From: Alienimonas californiensis
GTDB lineage: Bacteria; Planctomycetota; Planctomycetia; Planctomycetales; Planctomycetaceae
Assembly (NCBI RefSeq): GCF_007743815.1
Contig: NZ_CP036265.1
Span: 770,501-834,500, forward strand
Reading direction: 5' to 3'
Length of the DNA stretch: 64,000 nucleotides
Shown: piece after piece, positions 51,307 through 59,987 of the stretch
Position numbering within the stretch: the first letter of the stretch is position 1
Layout: each line of letters opens with the position of its first letter
Position numbers and translations under genes: made by a program
Notes under the pieces: generated by a model
Databases searched by the model: none
Told to the model about the DNA's origin: nothing
What the model saw: the letters and a program-made list of their open reading frames with translations, nothing else

Positions 51307-53820
51307 TCACGCCGCGGCGCGGGCGATCCATTCGCCGACGAGGTCGCGGAACTGCCGCAGGCGGGCGCTTTCGCGGGCCTCCCGCTCCACGGAGCGGTTG
51401 CGGGTCGGGCGCTCCGGCTGCCAACTGCCGCGGGCGTCGGCGGCGTACCAGACCGGCTCCGTGTGCTGCACCGGGGTGCAGGGGGCCGTCGCGGCGAGGG
51501 CCCAGCAGCCAGTCTCGGCGGCGAACTCCGCCAAACGGGACAGCTCGTCGGCCGTCGCGGCGTCGCACAGCACGCCGCCGGCGTGGGGGTTCTGACCCTC
51601 CGCCTGAGACCCGCGGGCGTGCAGGGAGCCGGTACGGGTCAGGGTGTGGAGCACCTCGCCGAAGGCCGCCCCGCGGGCGTCAACCACCCGCAGGCGGTCG
51701 CCGTGGGTGCGAAGCCGGTCGGCGGCCTCGTCGGCCAGCCAGGGCTTGGCGGTGTAGTGGTGGTCGGCGTCGCGGCCGGCCAGTCGGGCGTCCACCTCGC
51801 CGGCGGTCAGGCCGTGGCCGCCGTTCAAACGGGCCGTCAGGTGAGCGATCAGCATCGCCGTGAAGGCGCCGGGGGAGGCGTCCCGCAGGATCACCGTCAG
51901 CGGGGCGTGGTCGCAGCGGTCCAGGGCGTCCGCGACCCGGTCGCAGACCATCGCCAGGCTGGCGGCGGGGTCGGCGGCGGTCAGGGCGGTGAGGGAGCCC
52001 GGACGAATCGCCGCGGCGGTCTCGCCGTGCAGCCGGTCGCAGATCACCGGCCCGCGGCCGGCGTTGCACAGTTCGTCCAGGATCGTGGAGAGCGTGCAGG
52101 AGGTCGCGTCCCGTTCCTCGCCCCGGTAGCCGTCGAAGGCCCAGGCCCGGGCGTGGCCGTCGGTGCGGCCGGGGGCGGAGAACCAGCTGCGGCCGGACTC
52201 GTCGTTCAACGGCTCGCGGTGCGGGTTCGCGCCCTCGCCCCAGGTGCCGGCTTCGCCGTAGGCGGTGTAGCGGGAACGGCCGTTCTCGGCCCGCTCGGCG
52301 CGGGTGACGGCGAAGGCCCGGGAGAGCAGGTCGCGGGCCCGGTCGAAGTCGCGGGCGGCGAGGGCGGCGTCGACCTCGGCGAACAGTTCCGCGGCGGCCC
52401 GGCGCTCGACGCCGTGCGGCAGGCGGGCCAGTTCCGCCCGGACCCGCTCGCGGAAGTCGCCCAGCGAGTCACGCTGCGGCTGGGGTTGCGGCGTGCGGTT
52501 GAACCGCGGCTGCGGCTTGGGAGCGGGCGCCGCCCTTTCCGGACGAGCCGGCGCCGGTTCGCGGTGCGCCCAGTCGGGCAGCCCGCCCTGACGGGGGGCG
52601 GCGCCGAAATCCTTCCCGTGGAAGGCCAGCGAGCGGTGGGCCAACCGCCGCTCGGCGGCGGCGACGCCGTGCACGCGGACGGTCTCGGCGAGGGTTTCGC
52701 AGTCGGCGGGGCCGGTCGGTTCGAGCACGTACACCTCCGGGGCGGTGCGGGCCCGCAGGGCGTGGACGAGGCAGTCGCGGACGGCGTCGTGGCGGCCGTC
52801 GTCCTCGCGGAAGGCCAGCGTGACGGAGCCGATGCCCAGCCGGGCCAGTTCCTCCCAGCGGCGGGCGACGAAGGCGCTCCCCTCGCCGCCGATCGCCGCG
52901 ACCGGGCCGAACCCGCGGGCGTTCAGCAGGCAGGCTTCCAGCAGGTCCTCGGTGAGGGTGAGCGTGCCCTTGCGGTCGCCGCGCTGCTCCTGCAGGGCGC
53001 TCCGCAGGCCGTAGGCGACCACGCCGCTCTCGTCCGCGCCGCGGACCAGGCCGACCTGCATCACCCGGTGCGGGCCGGGGGTGGGATCGATGACGGCCAG
53101 ATCCACGCAGCGGCCGGTTTCGTCGTCGATCGGCAGGACCAGACAGCCGGCCCAGTCGGTGCGGCGATCGCCGCGGCGGTCGCGGGTCAGCCCGCTGTTC
53201 CGCACGGCCTCCTCGGCGAAGCCGCAGCGCTTCAGGTACTCCTCCACCTCGGCCGGATCCGGGTAGAGGCCGAAGTGGAGCTTGGCGATGTCCTCCGCCT
53301 CGAAGCCGAACTGCGTGAGGAAGGCGTGCGCGCGGGCGGCGTCGTTGCGGGCAGTGTCGGTCAGGCGACCGGCGGCGAGGTTCAGGAAGGCCTCGCGGAT
53401 GTCCCAGGTGTCCGCGGCGCCGCCGGTGCGGTCGCGGGACTGCTCCGCCTGCTCGGCGGCCCGGTCGCGGGAGCTTTGGGGGCGGGGGGTGAAGACGGAG
53501 GCGGCAGAAGCGGGCCGGGCCGGGCCGGCGGGGCGGCCGGCGAAGGGCTGGTTCGGGGCGTGCGCGCCGCCGTAGCGGGGGGCGGAGGCGCCGTACCCGC
53601 CGCCGTTCGGCCAGAGGTCGACGGAATCGGCGATGCTGCCGGTCACCGGGTCGAGGCCCTCGCCGAACTCCGGGTGGAACTCGTCGGCGGAGCCGTTCCC
53701 GGACCCGTCCTGCGACGGGCCCCCGTGGTGGGCGCCGTGGGACGAACCGTTGTGGCTCCCGTGGGCGCCGTGGGAGGAGCCGTTGGCGGCGGGACCGTGG
53801 GTCGGGGCGGAGGTGGTCAT
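51307..53820 (-). CDS. Degenerate DnaG-Toprim plus DnaB-like fusion protein
   Basis: 837 residues. Residues 1-135 are His/Gly/Ser- then Ala/Pro-rich, without a primase zinc finger. Residues about 170-250 match the N-terminal subdomain of the DnaG core (LHFGLYPDPAEVEEYLKRCG, then CLVLPIDDETGRCVDLAVID). A Toprim-like segment follows (285-350): TLTLTEDLLEACLL keeps one Glu, but the DxD region reads AFREDDGRHDAV. After a Pro-rich linker and helices (455-505), residues about 600-790 resemble the DnaB RecA-like domain. These include IRPGSLTALTAADPAASLAM where a Walker A should be, LTVILRDAS at the SLEMS position, and ALAATAPCTPVQ at the SQLNR position. Walker A lacks GKT, so ATP hydrolysis is unlikely. 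It may be a non-catalytic replication or regulatory factor. No replication genes adjoin it. Confidence 0.6.
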   Translation of the reverse strand: MTTSAPTHGPAANGSSHGAHGSHNGSSHGAHHGGPSQDGSGNGSADEFHPEFGEGLDPVTGSIADSVDLWPNGGGYGASAPRYGGAHAPNQPFAGRPAGPARPASAASVFTPRPQSSRDRAAEQAEQSRDRTGGAADTWDIREAFLNLAAGRLTDTARNDAARAHAFLTQFGFEAEDIAKLHFGLYPDPAEVEEYLKRCGFAEEAVRNSGLTRDRRGDRRTDWAGCLVLPIDDETGRCVDLAVIDPTPGPHRVMQVGLVRGADESGVVAYGLRSALQEQRGDRKGTLTLTEDLLEACLLNARGFGPVAAIGGEGSAFVARRWEELARLGIGSVTLAFREDDGRHDAVRDCLVHALRARTAPEVYVLEPTGPADCETLAETVRVHGVAAAERRLAHRSLAFHGKDFGAAPRQGGLPDWAHREPAPARPERAAPAPKPQPRFNRTPQPQPQRDSLGDFRERVRAELARLPHGVERRAAAELFAEVDAALAARDFDRARDLLSRAFAVTRAERAENGRSRYTAYGEAGTWGEGANPHREPLNDESGRSWFSAPGRTDGHARAWAFDGYRGEERDATSCTLSTILDELCNAGRGPVICDRLHGETAAAIRPGSLTALTAADPAASLAMVCDRVADALDRCDHAPLTVILRDASPGAFTAMLIAHLTARLNGGHGLTAGEVDARLAGRDADHHYTAKPWLADEAADRLRTHGDRLRVVDARGAAFGEVLHTLTRTGSLHARGSQAEGQNPHAGGVLCDAATADELSRLAEFAAETGCWALAATAPCTPVQHTEPVWYAADARGSWQPERPTRNRSVEREARESARLRQFRDLVGEWIARAAA

Positions 53821-54134
53821 CGTGAGCGGCGTCCGTGCCGGGGGATGAGGTGCGGGGTGTCGGAACCGGGCGTCGAACGAGGGATTGTCGAATCGACAGG
53901 ATCCGGGGTCGGCGAGGGTCGTTCTTACAACGCTCGCCGCCGGGCCGGACGGGGGGCCGCGGGGTCCTGAGAAACCCCGCGTCCGGTCGGTCCGACGCGT
54001 CGCCCCCCATGCAGGCGCCGTGCCGGTCGGCGAAGAAATGCCCCGCGGGGGCCGGTAGGCTCGGGGGCGTGTCCCGCGGCGCCCGCTGCGTCGCTCGTTC
54101 CCTCCGTCGTTCGCCTCGCCCGGAGTTCGCCCCC
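53821..54134. other. Divergent intergenic region, 314 bp
   Basis: Separates the minus-strand 837-residue gene from the plus-strand FG-GAP gene. It holds a small inverted repeat TGTCGAATCGACA at 53887-53899 and, near its right end, TAGGCT at 54056-54061, a possible -10 for the plus-strand gene (79 bases before GTG). No gene is recognised. Confidence 0.45.
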
Positions 54135-55406
54135 GTGCCCGTTCCGCTCGCCGCCCCGCTCGCCGTTCTGCTGCTGACCGCCCCGGCGGCCGACGCCCCG
54201 CCGGAGTCCGCCGCCGCCCCGTCCGTCGGCTGGTCGACGCGGCACCTGACGGACACCTTCTACGCCGAGGGCGGCACCGCCGCGGACGTCGATCAGGACG
54301 GGCACGTCGACGTGATCGTCGGCCCGATGGTCTACTTCGGCCCGGACTGGACGAAGCACCGGCAGATCCACGCCGGCCAGCCGGTCAGCCCGACGGGATA
54401 CAGCGAGGAGTTCCTCACCTTCGCCGCCGACCTGACCGACGACGGCTACCCGGACGTGATCTCGATCGGCTTCCCCGGCAAGGCGGCCCTGTGGCACGAG
54501 AACCCCGGCAAGGCGGGGGGAAACGACGAAGCCCACGGCCGCGACTGGCGCAACGACGGGCAGTGGAAGACCCACCTGCTCACCCCCGTGGTGGACAACG
54601 AATCGCCCGGCTTCGCGGACGTCGTCGGCGACGAGACGCCGGAGGTGATCGGCCAGCGGGACATGATGTACGGCTACTTCACCGCCCCGGAGGACCCCCG
54701 CCGGCCGTGGGCCTTCCACCCGATCAGCCAGCCGAAGCAGGGCCTCCAGCGGTACACCCACGGCCTGGGCGTCGGCGACGTGGACGGCGACGGCCGCCAG
54801 GACTTCCTCACCAAGGACGGCTGGCTCCGCCAGCCGGAGAATCTGGAGGGCGACCCGCTGTGGGAGGAACACCCGCACCCGTTCGCCGGCGAGGCCGCCC
54901 AGCTGTACGCCTTCGACGTGGACGGCGACGGCGACAACGACGTGGTCGCCAGCCGGCACGCCCACGGCTACGGCCTGGACTGGTTCGAGCAGACCAAAGG
55001 GGACGCCGGCCAGGTGGAATGGACGAAGCATGAAATCATGGGCGACGACCAGAACAACGCCGCCGCCGACGCCGACGGGGAGCCCGTCCTCTTCTCCCAG
55101 CTGCACGCCCTCGCCGTCGCCGACATGAACGGCGACGGCCTGACGGACCTCGTCACCGGCAAACGCTTCTGGGCCCACGGCCCGAAGGGCGATAAGGACC
55201 CCGGCGGCGATCCGGTGCTGTACTGGTTCGAACTGACCCGCCCCTCCGGCTCCGCCAAATCGGGCGAGGCGAAGTTCGTCCCGCACCGGATCGACGCGAA
55301 CAGTGGCGTCGGCACGCAGGTGCACGTCGCCGACGTGAACGGCGACGGCAAGCCGGACGTGGTCGTCGGCAACAAACGCGGGGCGTTCGTCTCTGTTCAG
55401 CCGTAG
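54135..55406 (+). CDS. Secreted FG-GAP/VCBS-repeat protein
   Basis: 423 residues: signal peptide after GTG 54135 (PLAAPLAVLLLTAPAADA), then a seven-bladed integrin-like propeller. The repeated calcium-binding motifs are DVDQDGHVDVIVG, DLTDDGYPDVIS, DVDGDGRQDFLT, DVDGDGDNDVVAS, DMNGDGLTDLVTG and DVNGDGKPDVVVG. Such proteins are extracellular ligand- or matrix-binding scaffolds and are abundant in planctomycetes. It is followed by a hairpin at 55416-55446. Confidence 0.9.
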   Translation: MPVPLAAPLAVLLLTAPAADAPPESAAAPSVGWSTRHLTDTFYAEGGTAADVDQDGHVDVIVGPMVYFGPDWTKHRQIHAGQPVSPTGYSEEFLTFAADLTDDGYPDVISIGFPGKAALWHENPGKAGGNDEAHGRDWRNDGQWKTHLLTPVVDNESPGFADVVGDETPEVIGQRDMMYGYFTAPEDPRRPWAFHPISQPKQGLQRYTHGLGVGDVDGDGRQDFLTKDGWLRQPENLEGDPLWEEHPHPFAGEAAQLYAFDVDGDGDNDVVASRHAHGYGLDWFEQTKGDAGQVEWTKHEIMGDDQNNAAADADGEPVLFSQLHALAVADMNGDGLTDLVTGKRFWAHGPKGDKDPGGDPVLYWFELTRPSGSAKSGEAKFVPHRIDANSGVGTQVHVADVNGDGKPDVVVGNKRGAFVSVQP

Positions 55407-55415
55407 CGCGTTCCC

Positions 55416-55446
55416 GTGAGCCGCTCTCTTGAAAAGAGCGGCTCAC
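55416..55446 (+). terminator. Hairpin terminator
   Basis: A 12-bp perfect stem GTGAGCCGCTCT/AGAGCGGCTCAC with a 7-base loop, 9 bases after the FG-GAP stop. No U-tract follows. Confidence 0.72.
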
Positions 55447-55489
55447 CGCCGGGGGTGTATTCCGCCGCCGCGGCGGGAAGAATGCCCCC

Positions 55490-56482
55490 ATGAGCTACGA
55501 CCTGTTCCTCAAGCCAAGCGACGCGTCCTCCGACGGGGAGCCGCCGCGCGTCGAGACGCTGCGGTCGTACCTCGCCGCCCGGGGGCCGTATCTGTTCGGG
55601 AAGGCGGCCGGCGTCGGTTCCCCGACCGGCGTGCGGTACGGGCACGGCGACACCGGCGTGACGTTCACCCTCGATCTGGCCCCGGCCGGCGAGGGGGGCA
55701 CGAACCCGGAGGACCCCACGGTGGCGGCCTTCGCGATCGATCTGCTCGTGCCGCGGTTCTTCGCCCGCACCGCCGCGGCGGAGTTGGCCGCCCTGTGCGC
55801 GCGATTCGACCTGATCGCCGAGGACCCCCAGACCGGCGACGCCGGTCCGTTCGATCCGACGGCGTTTCTCGACGGGTGGGAACGGGTCGCGGAGATGGCG
55901 GCCCGGCAGGTCGCCGGCCGCGGGCAGGCGCCCCCCGCCCTGCCCGCCGCGGCGCTGGACGCCGCCCACGACTGGAACGCCCACCGGGCCGAGTGGCGGG
56001 ACCGCATGCCGCCGGACGGCCCGGGCATCCCCCGGATGCAGTTGCGGCTGGCCCGAGCGGCGGCCCTGCCGAACCCCCGCAAGGGCGATCCCGGCGAGCC
56101 GGCCACGGCCCGTACCTGGTGCGCCTGGGTGGACGCCGCCCCGATCGTGTTGCCGCCCTGCGACGACGTGTTGCTGGTCCGCGACAAACTGCGGCCGCGT
56201 CGGTTCGGGCTGTTCAAGGCGGCGGAGGCGAGCCTCTGCCTGATGCCGCGGAGTTCCGTCGTCGGCCTGCGGGGGGCGGAGTCCGCCGGACCGAAGGGCG
56301 CCCCCGGGTTCGGCCCGGCGCCGGAACGCTTCCCGCCGGGCAGCCGTCAGTTGCTGGACGCGACCAAGGAGGCGGTCGCCTGGTTCCGGGCTCCGCCGGC
56401 CGACGCCGCCCCGCCCCACGCCGTCCCCCCCCGGGCGGTGATCGAAAGCGAGCGGGTCGCCGCCGCCCTCGCCCGGTCGTAA
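55490..56482 (+). CDS. Hypothetical protein
   Basis: 330 residues without signal peptide or membrane helix. It opens SYDLFLKPSDASSDG and contains SYLAARGPYLFGKAAGV, DLLVPRFFARTAAAELAALC and, later, WVDAAPIVLPPCDDVLLVRD. The composition is that of a globular cytoplasmic protein. No family is recognised, although the opening SYDLFL pattern recurs in uncharacterised bacterial proteins. It starts 43 bases after the hairpin, so it probably has its own promoter. Confidence 0.65.
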   Translation: MSYDLFLKPSDASSDGEPPRVETLRSYLAARGPYLFGKAAGVGSPTGVRYGHGDTGVTFTLDLAPAGEGGTNPEDPTVAAFAIDLLVPRFFARTAAAELAALCARFDLIAEDPQTGDAGPFDPTAFLDGWERVAEMAARQVAGRGQAPPALPAAALDAAHDWNAHRAEWRDRMPPDGPGIPRMQLRLARAAALPNPRKGDPGEPATARTWCAWVDAAPIVLPPCDDVLLVRDKLRPRRFGLFKAAEASLCLMPRSSVVGLRGAESAGPKGAPGFGPAPERFPPGSRQLLDATKEAVAWFRAPPADAAPPHAVPPRAVIESERVAAALARS

Positions 56483-56555
56483 TCTAGGTCCGTCGTCCCT
56501 TCGCCCACGGCAACACCCCCTTCCCCACCCGGCGACCCGATCGAAAGCCCCCGCG

Positions 56556-56948
56556 ATGGACGCCAGCCAGCGCGCCGAGATGTACGTTGATTCTCTGGAG
56601 GAGGAGGGCTACCGGGCGGAGATCGACGACGACGGCGACGTCTTCTTCCGCCACGAGGGCGGCACCTACATCATCACCGTGGAGGAGGACGAGGAGTTCT
56701 TCCGGCTGATCTTCGCCAATTTCTGGAGCCTGGACGACCTGCCGGAGAAGGCCCAGGCGGTGCGGGTGGCCCACGACGTCACCCGGGCGGTGAAGGCGGC
56801 GAAGGTGTTCCGGGTGAAGGACAACATGTGGTGCACCGTGGAGGCGTTCCACGACCCGCCGGAGAACTTTAAATCGGTGCTGCTGCGTTCGATCCGGGCG
56901 ATCCAGGCCGCCGTCGCCCGCTTCGCGGAAGAGATGCGGAAGGATTAG
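56556..56948 (+). CDS. YbjN-domain protein
   Basis: 130 residues, acidic, predominantly one YbjN-type domain (type III secretion chaperone-like fold): EEGYRAEIDDDGDVFFRHEG, YIITVEEDEEFFRLIFANFW, VTRAVKAAKVFRVKDNMWC. This family is linked to stress and to protein stabilisation in other bacteria; direct partners are unknown. It is convergent with the DUF2156 gene, separated by a palindromic element. Confidence 0.8.
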   Translation: MDASQRAEMYVDSLEEEGYRAEIDDDGDVFFRHEGGTYIITVEEDEEFFRLIFANFWSLDDLPEKAQAVRVAHDVTRAVKAAKVFRVKDNMWCTVEAFHDPPENFKSVLLRSIRAIQAAVARFAEEMRKD

Positions 56949-56961
56949 AGCCGTATTTTTC

Positions 56962-57022
56962 GTGAGCCCGAAGCGCAAGTGAGGGTCGGAGCAGTCGAAC
57001 CTCGCTTGCGCTTCGGGCTCAC
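56962..57022. repeat. Palindromic element, AGCCCGAAGCG family
   Basis: Arms 56962-56984 (GTGAGCCCGAAGCGCAAGTG core) and 57000-57022 are 22 of 23 complementary. It lies exactly between convergent stops at 56948 and 57043, like the copies at 42988 and 32100. Confidence 0.9.
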
Positions 57023-57042
57023 AACATCTCCTCCAGCCGTCC

Positions 57043-58116
57043 TCACCGCGGGCGGCGGAAGTCCAGTAGGGAGCGGCGCAGCCCCATCATGCGGGTCAGC
57101 GCCAGGATGGCCCCGGTGTTGAGGAACGTGCGGGCGGCGTAGTACGTGCGGTCCTCCGCCCCGCGGAAGCGGCGTTTATATTCCGCGTGATTCGCCAGGG
57201 CGTATTTTTTATTGTTGATCCAGCCGGCCCGGAACCCGAAGCCGAAGGTCGTCGCCAGCAGTTTGTTCTCCCGGTGGGGGTTGTTCGCCCGCCCGCCCGA
57301 TTCGTCGCCGGCCAGCGGGGACAGGCCCAGCCGCAGGACCTCGCGGTCCTCCTCTTTGAACGCCTCGATGGCGTGCTTCATGATCGCCGCCTCGCCCAGC
57401 GAGGGGGCCTCCGGCCGGCGCCGCTTGATGCAGGTCACGTAGCCGATCGTCCGCTCGTCGCGGTACAGCGGGTCGAAGAAGACGTAGTTCTGCACCGTCC
57501 CGTCGCCGTCCCGCAGCACGAACCGCCGCACGTCCGGCTCCGGTTCGTCTACCAGCGGGCGGTTCAGGAAGGTCACCTCGTGCGTGCCCAGCGGCAGCGT
57601 CGACCGCCACGCCTCGGAGACCTCCCGCACCTCCTCCGGCGTCAGTTCGTCCGCCGCGGACTCCTCCGCGACCGTGTAGTCCCGCCGGGCGCACCAGTTC
57701 GCCGCGTACCGCAGCCATTCCTTCGGCTTGCCGGACAGCGAATAGTCCGGCAGGTCCAGCCGGTGGTCGGGTCCCATATCGGTGACGAAATAGTTCAGGT
57801 CGCTCAGGGCCCGGGCGGTGCGGTCGCCGACCTGCACGAACACCGGCTTGCGCTGCTCCTCCGTGAAGGCCCGCACCAGCTCCGGCAGCCGGTCCGCCCC
57901 GGCGAGCGGGTCGCCCAGCACGAAGGCGTACGGCCCGACGGTGCGATACGCGAGGAACCCGTCCGCCAGGTCCCCGCCGGCGGTGAAATACTGCATCCCG
58001 GGATGGGTCGCGGCGTTGTAGGCCAGCGTGAAGTCGCCGTACCGGCGCAATGCGGTCGCCCGGCCCGTCTCGGCCGGTTCGCAGCGGAGGGCGGGGGCTT
58101 CGAGAAGGGTATTCAC
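57043..58116 (-). CDS. DUF2156 (phosphatidylglycerol lysyltransferase C-terminal-like) protein
   Basis: 357 residues resembling the GNAT-type C-terminal domain of MprF: NYFVTDMGPDHRLDLPDYSL, KEWLRYAANWCARRDYTV, GYVTCIKRRRPEAPSLGEAA, LRLGLSPLAGDES. No membrane segments, so the flippase part of MprF is absent. It probably transfers an aminoacyl group to a lipid or another amine. GTG 58116 is the start used. It is the last gene of a minus-strand operon after a methyltransferase (17 bases) and a squalene-cyclase-like gene, suggesting a lipid-modification locus. Confidence 0.85.
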   Translation of the reverse strand: MNTLLEAPALRCEPAETGRATALRRYGDFTLAYNAATHPGMQYFTAGGDLADGFLAYRTVGPYAFVLGDPLAGADRLPELVRAFTEEQRKPVFVQVGDRTARALSDLNYFVTDMGPDHRLDLPDYSLSGKPKEWLRYAANWCARRDYTVAEESAADELTPEEVREVSEAWRSTLPLGTHEVTFLNRPLVDEPEPDVRRFVLRDGDGTVQNYVFFDPLYRDERTIGYVTCIKRRRPEAPSLGEAAIMKHAIEAFKEEDREVLRLGLSPLAGDESGGRANNPHRENKLLATTFGFGFRAGWINNKKYALANHAEYKRRFRGAEDRTYYAARTFLNTGAILALTRMMGLRRSLLDFRRPR

Positions 58117-58133
58117 ATCCGCTCGGGGGGTTC

Positions 58134-58886
58134 TCAGTTCGGGTCCGCGGGACCGGGGGTCGGCGGCGGCCTGGTGGGGGGGCGATCCGGCCGGCGGGCG
58201 ACGACCGTTTCGAAGAAAATCGGCCCCGCGCCCGCCCAGCGGAACGGAATCGTTCCCTCCGCCTGGAGTCCGACAGCCCGGCATTCCGCGGCGTAATGAT
58301 AGTTCGGTCGCCAGGGGGCCAAACGCAACGCGAGAAACGCCGCCGTCGCCGCTTTGGAATAGGCGTGATTGAGCAACCGGCGCAGCCGGCCCCCGCGGGG
58401 CGGGGCGAGGTCGGCGACGATCAGCCGTCCGCCCGGCCGGAGCAGCGCCGCCGCCTGCCGCAGCGCCGCCCGCATCGCCTCCGGTTCGAACAAATTGAAG
58501 AAGTAATGGGCGACGACGGCGTCGTACTGCCCGCTCCGCCGATGGGCGAGGGCGTCGCCGAGGATCAGCTCCGCGTCCAGCCCCCGCGCGTCCAGCCGGC
58601 GCCGCAGCCGGGCGAGCATCTTCGGGGAGAGATCCACCGCGGTGACCGCCGCCCCGTTCGCACAGGCCTCCACGGCCTCGGCCCCGGTTCCGACGCCGAG
58701 ATACAGCACCCGGTCCCCGGCGGACACGAACCGCAGGTGCGCCCGCTTGGACGCCGCGATCGCCCCGCCGCTATAGACGTGACAGCCGAGGTCGTAGACG
58801 CCCGCGACGAGGTCGTAGTTCCGCAGCGGGCGAGCCGGGCGTTGCGGAGCCGGGCGTTGCGGAGCCGCGGGCGGCGACCCGGCCAC
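58134..58886 (-). CDS. Class I SAM-dependent methyltransferase
   Basis: 250 residues with the SAM-binding motifs VLYLGVGTGAEAVEA (I), AVTAVDLSPKML (II), AELILGDALAH (III) and AHYFFNLFEPE (IV), then LRPGGRLIVADLAPP. The fold and length are those of a small-molecule or lipid methyltransferase. It starts with GTG 58886, two bases after the upstream stop, so it is coupled to the squalene-cyclase-like gene. The N-terminal Pro/Gln/Arg tract carries two copies of a 15-nt coding repeat. Substrate unknown; context suggests a lipid or isoprenoid. Confidence 0.85.
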   Translation of the reverse strand: MAGSPPAAPQRPAPQRPARPLRNYDLVAGVYDLGCHVYSGGAIAASKRAHLRFVSAGDRVLYLGVGTGAEAVEACANGAAVTAVDLSPKMLARLRRRLDARGLDAELILGDALAHRRSGQYDAVVAHYFFNLFEPEAMRAALRQAAALLRPGGRLIVADLAPPRGGRLRRLLNHAYSKAATAAFLALRLAPWRPNYHYAAECRAVGLQAEGTIPFRWAGAGPIFFETVVARRPDRPPTRPPPTPGPADPN

Positions 58887-58888
58887 GC

Positions 58889-59950
58889 TCAGCGTTGGTA
58901 GATCGGCAGGAAGCCGTTGTCGAGCTGCAGGATGGTGCAGTTCATCGCGGTGACGTACGCGGGGCCGATCTGACCGTCGACGAAGGCGCCGTCGTTGGGG
59001 CCGCCGGTGGTCTGCTTGGGGCGGATCTGACCGGCGAGGAAGTCGCGGTACTGCGGCCAGCGCTCCGGGTCGCGGTACATGACCTGGGCGTAATAAAAGT
59101 GCTTGTAATGCCAGTAGCCGCCGTAGCCGGCGCTGGCGCCGCCGTCGGCGGGCCAGATGTTCTTCTCGCAGTATTCCATCAGCTTTTGGGCCATGGGATC
59201 GTCCTGCTCGCCGGCGCTGAACAGGCAGGCGATCGCCGCCCCGCTAATGGCCGGCCTCGCCCCGCCGCCCTTGATGCTGTACTGCACGCCGCCCTCGGGG
59301 GTCATGCAGTCGCGGATATATTTATTGGCCCGGTCGATCACGTCCTTGGGCACGGGGATGCCGGCGTTGCGGCAGGCCCTCAGGCCCTGCACCTGGGTCA
59401 CGCAGGTGCTGCCCTCGTCGAAGTCGTTGCCCTCCTTCGCGGAGACGTATCCCCAACCGCCGCGGCTGGTCTGGGCGGCGATGGTGAACTTCACGGCCCG
59501 GTTCAACACGCCCTTCAATTCGGTGCGGCGCTCCTGATCCTCCTCCTCGCCGTACACCTGGGCGAGGAACAGCATGCCGAAGCCGTGGCCGTAGGTGTAA
59601 TGGCTGTCGGACTCCGACCCGATCAGCCCGTTCTCGCGGGAGACGCTCAACAGGTAGTCGACTGCCCGCCGCACGTTCGGGGCGTAGCGGCCGCGGGTGG
59701 TGGTGGACCCTTCCGCCAGCAGGGCGGTGCCCGCGAGGGCCGTCATCGCGGCCCGGTAGCCGCCGTTGCCCGCCGCCCAGTAGCCCTGTTGGCTCTGGGT
59801 GCGGGCGAGGTAGTCCAGTCCCCGCCGCACGACGGCCTTGGTGGCGGCGTCCGGCTGCTGGGCGGCGACGTTCGCGACCGCGGGCGCCGGGGAGGCCGCC
59901 GCGGCGAACGCGACTCCGCACAGGACGGCGGAGGATACGATGCGAAACAC
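58889..59950 (-). CDS. Secreted prenyltransferase/squalene-oxidase-type repeat protein
   Basis: 353 residues: signal peptide (about 1-25) then an alpha/alpha-toroid built of repeated helical pairs with QxxxGxW-type turns: RTQSQQGYWAAGNGGY, AQTSRGGWGYVSAKEGN, TPEGGVQYSIKGGGARP, PADGGASAGYGGYWHY. These are the repeats of squalene-hopene cyclase and related toroids. The aspartate-rich cyclase motif DxDD is not visible and the protein is much shorter than a cyclase (about 630 residues), so it is unlikely to be one; planctomycetes encode many such exported forms of unknown role. First gene of the operon with the methyltransferase and DUF2156 genes. Confidence 0.82.
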   Translation of the reverse strand: MFRIVSSAVLCGVAFAAAASPAPAVANVAAQQPDAATKAVVRRGLDYLARTQSQQGYWAAGNGGYRAAMTALAGTALLAEGSTTTRGRYAPNVRRAVDYLLSVSRENGLIGSESDSHYTYGHGFGMLFLAQVYGEEEDQERRTELKGVLNRAVKFTIAAQTSRGGWGYVSAKEGNDFDEGSTCVTQVQGLRACRNAGIPVPKDVIDRANKYIRDCMTPEGGVQYSIKGGGARPAISGAAIACLFSAGEQDDPMAQKLMEYCEKNIWPADGGASAGYGGYWHYKHFYYAQVMYRDPERWPQYRDFLAGQIRPKQTTGGPNDGAFVDGQIGPAYVTAMNCTILQLDNGFLPIYQR

Positions 59951-59987
59951 CGGCGACGTCCGTTCGGGCGGGGGACTCGGGACCGTT

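Noticed and set aside
58837-58868. Short repeat GGAGCCGGGCGTTGC
   Set aside because: It lies within the methyltransferase gene as a coding repeat (PAPQR units) and needs no separate explanation.
58889-59950. Squalene-hopene cyclase
   Set aside because: Only about half the cyclase length, secreted, and no DxDD motif visible; called a toroid repeat protein instead.
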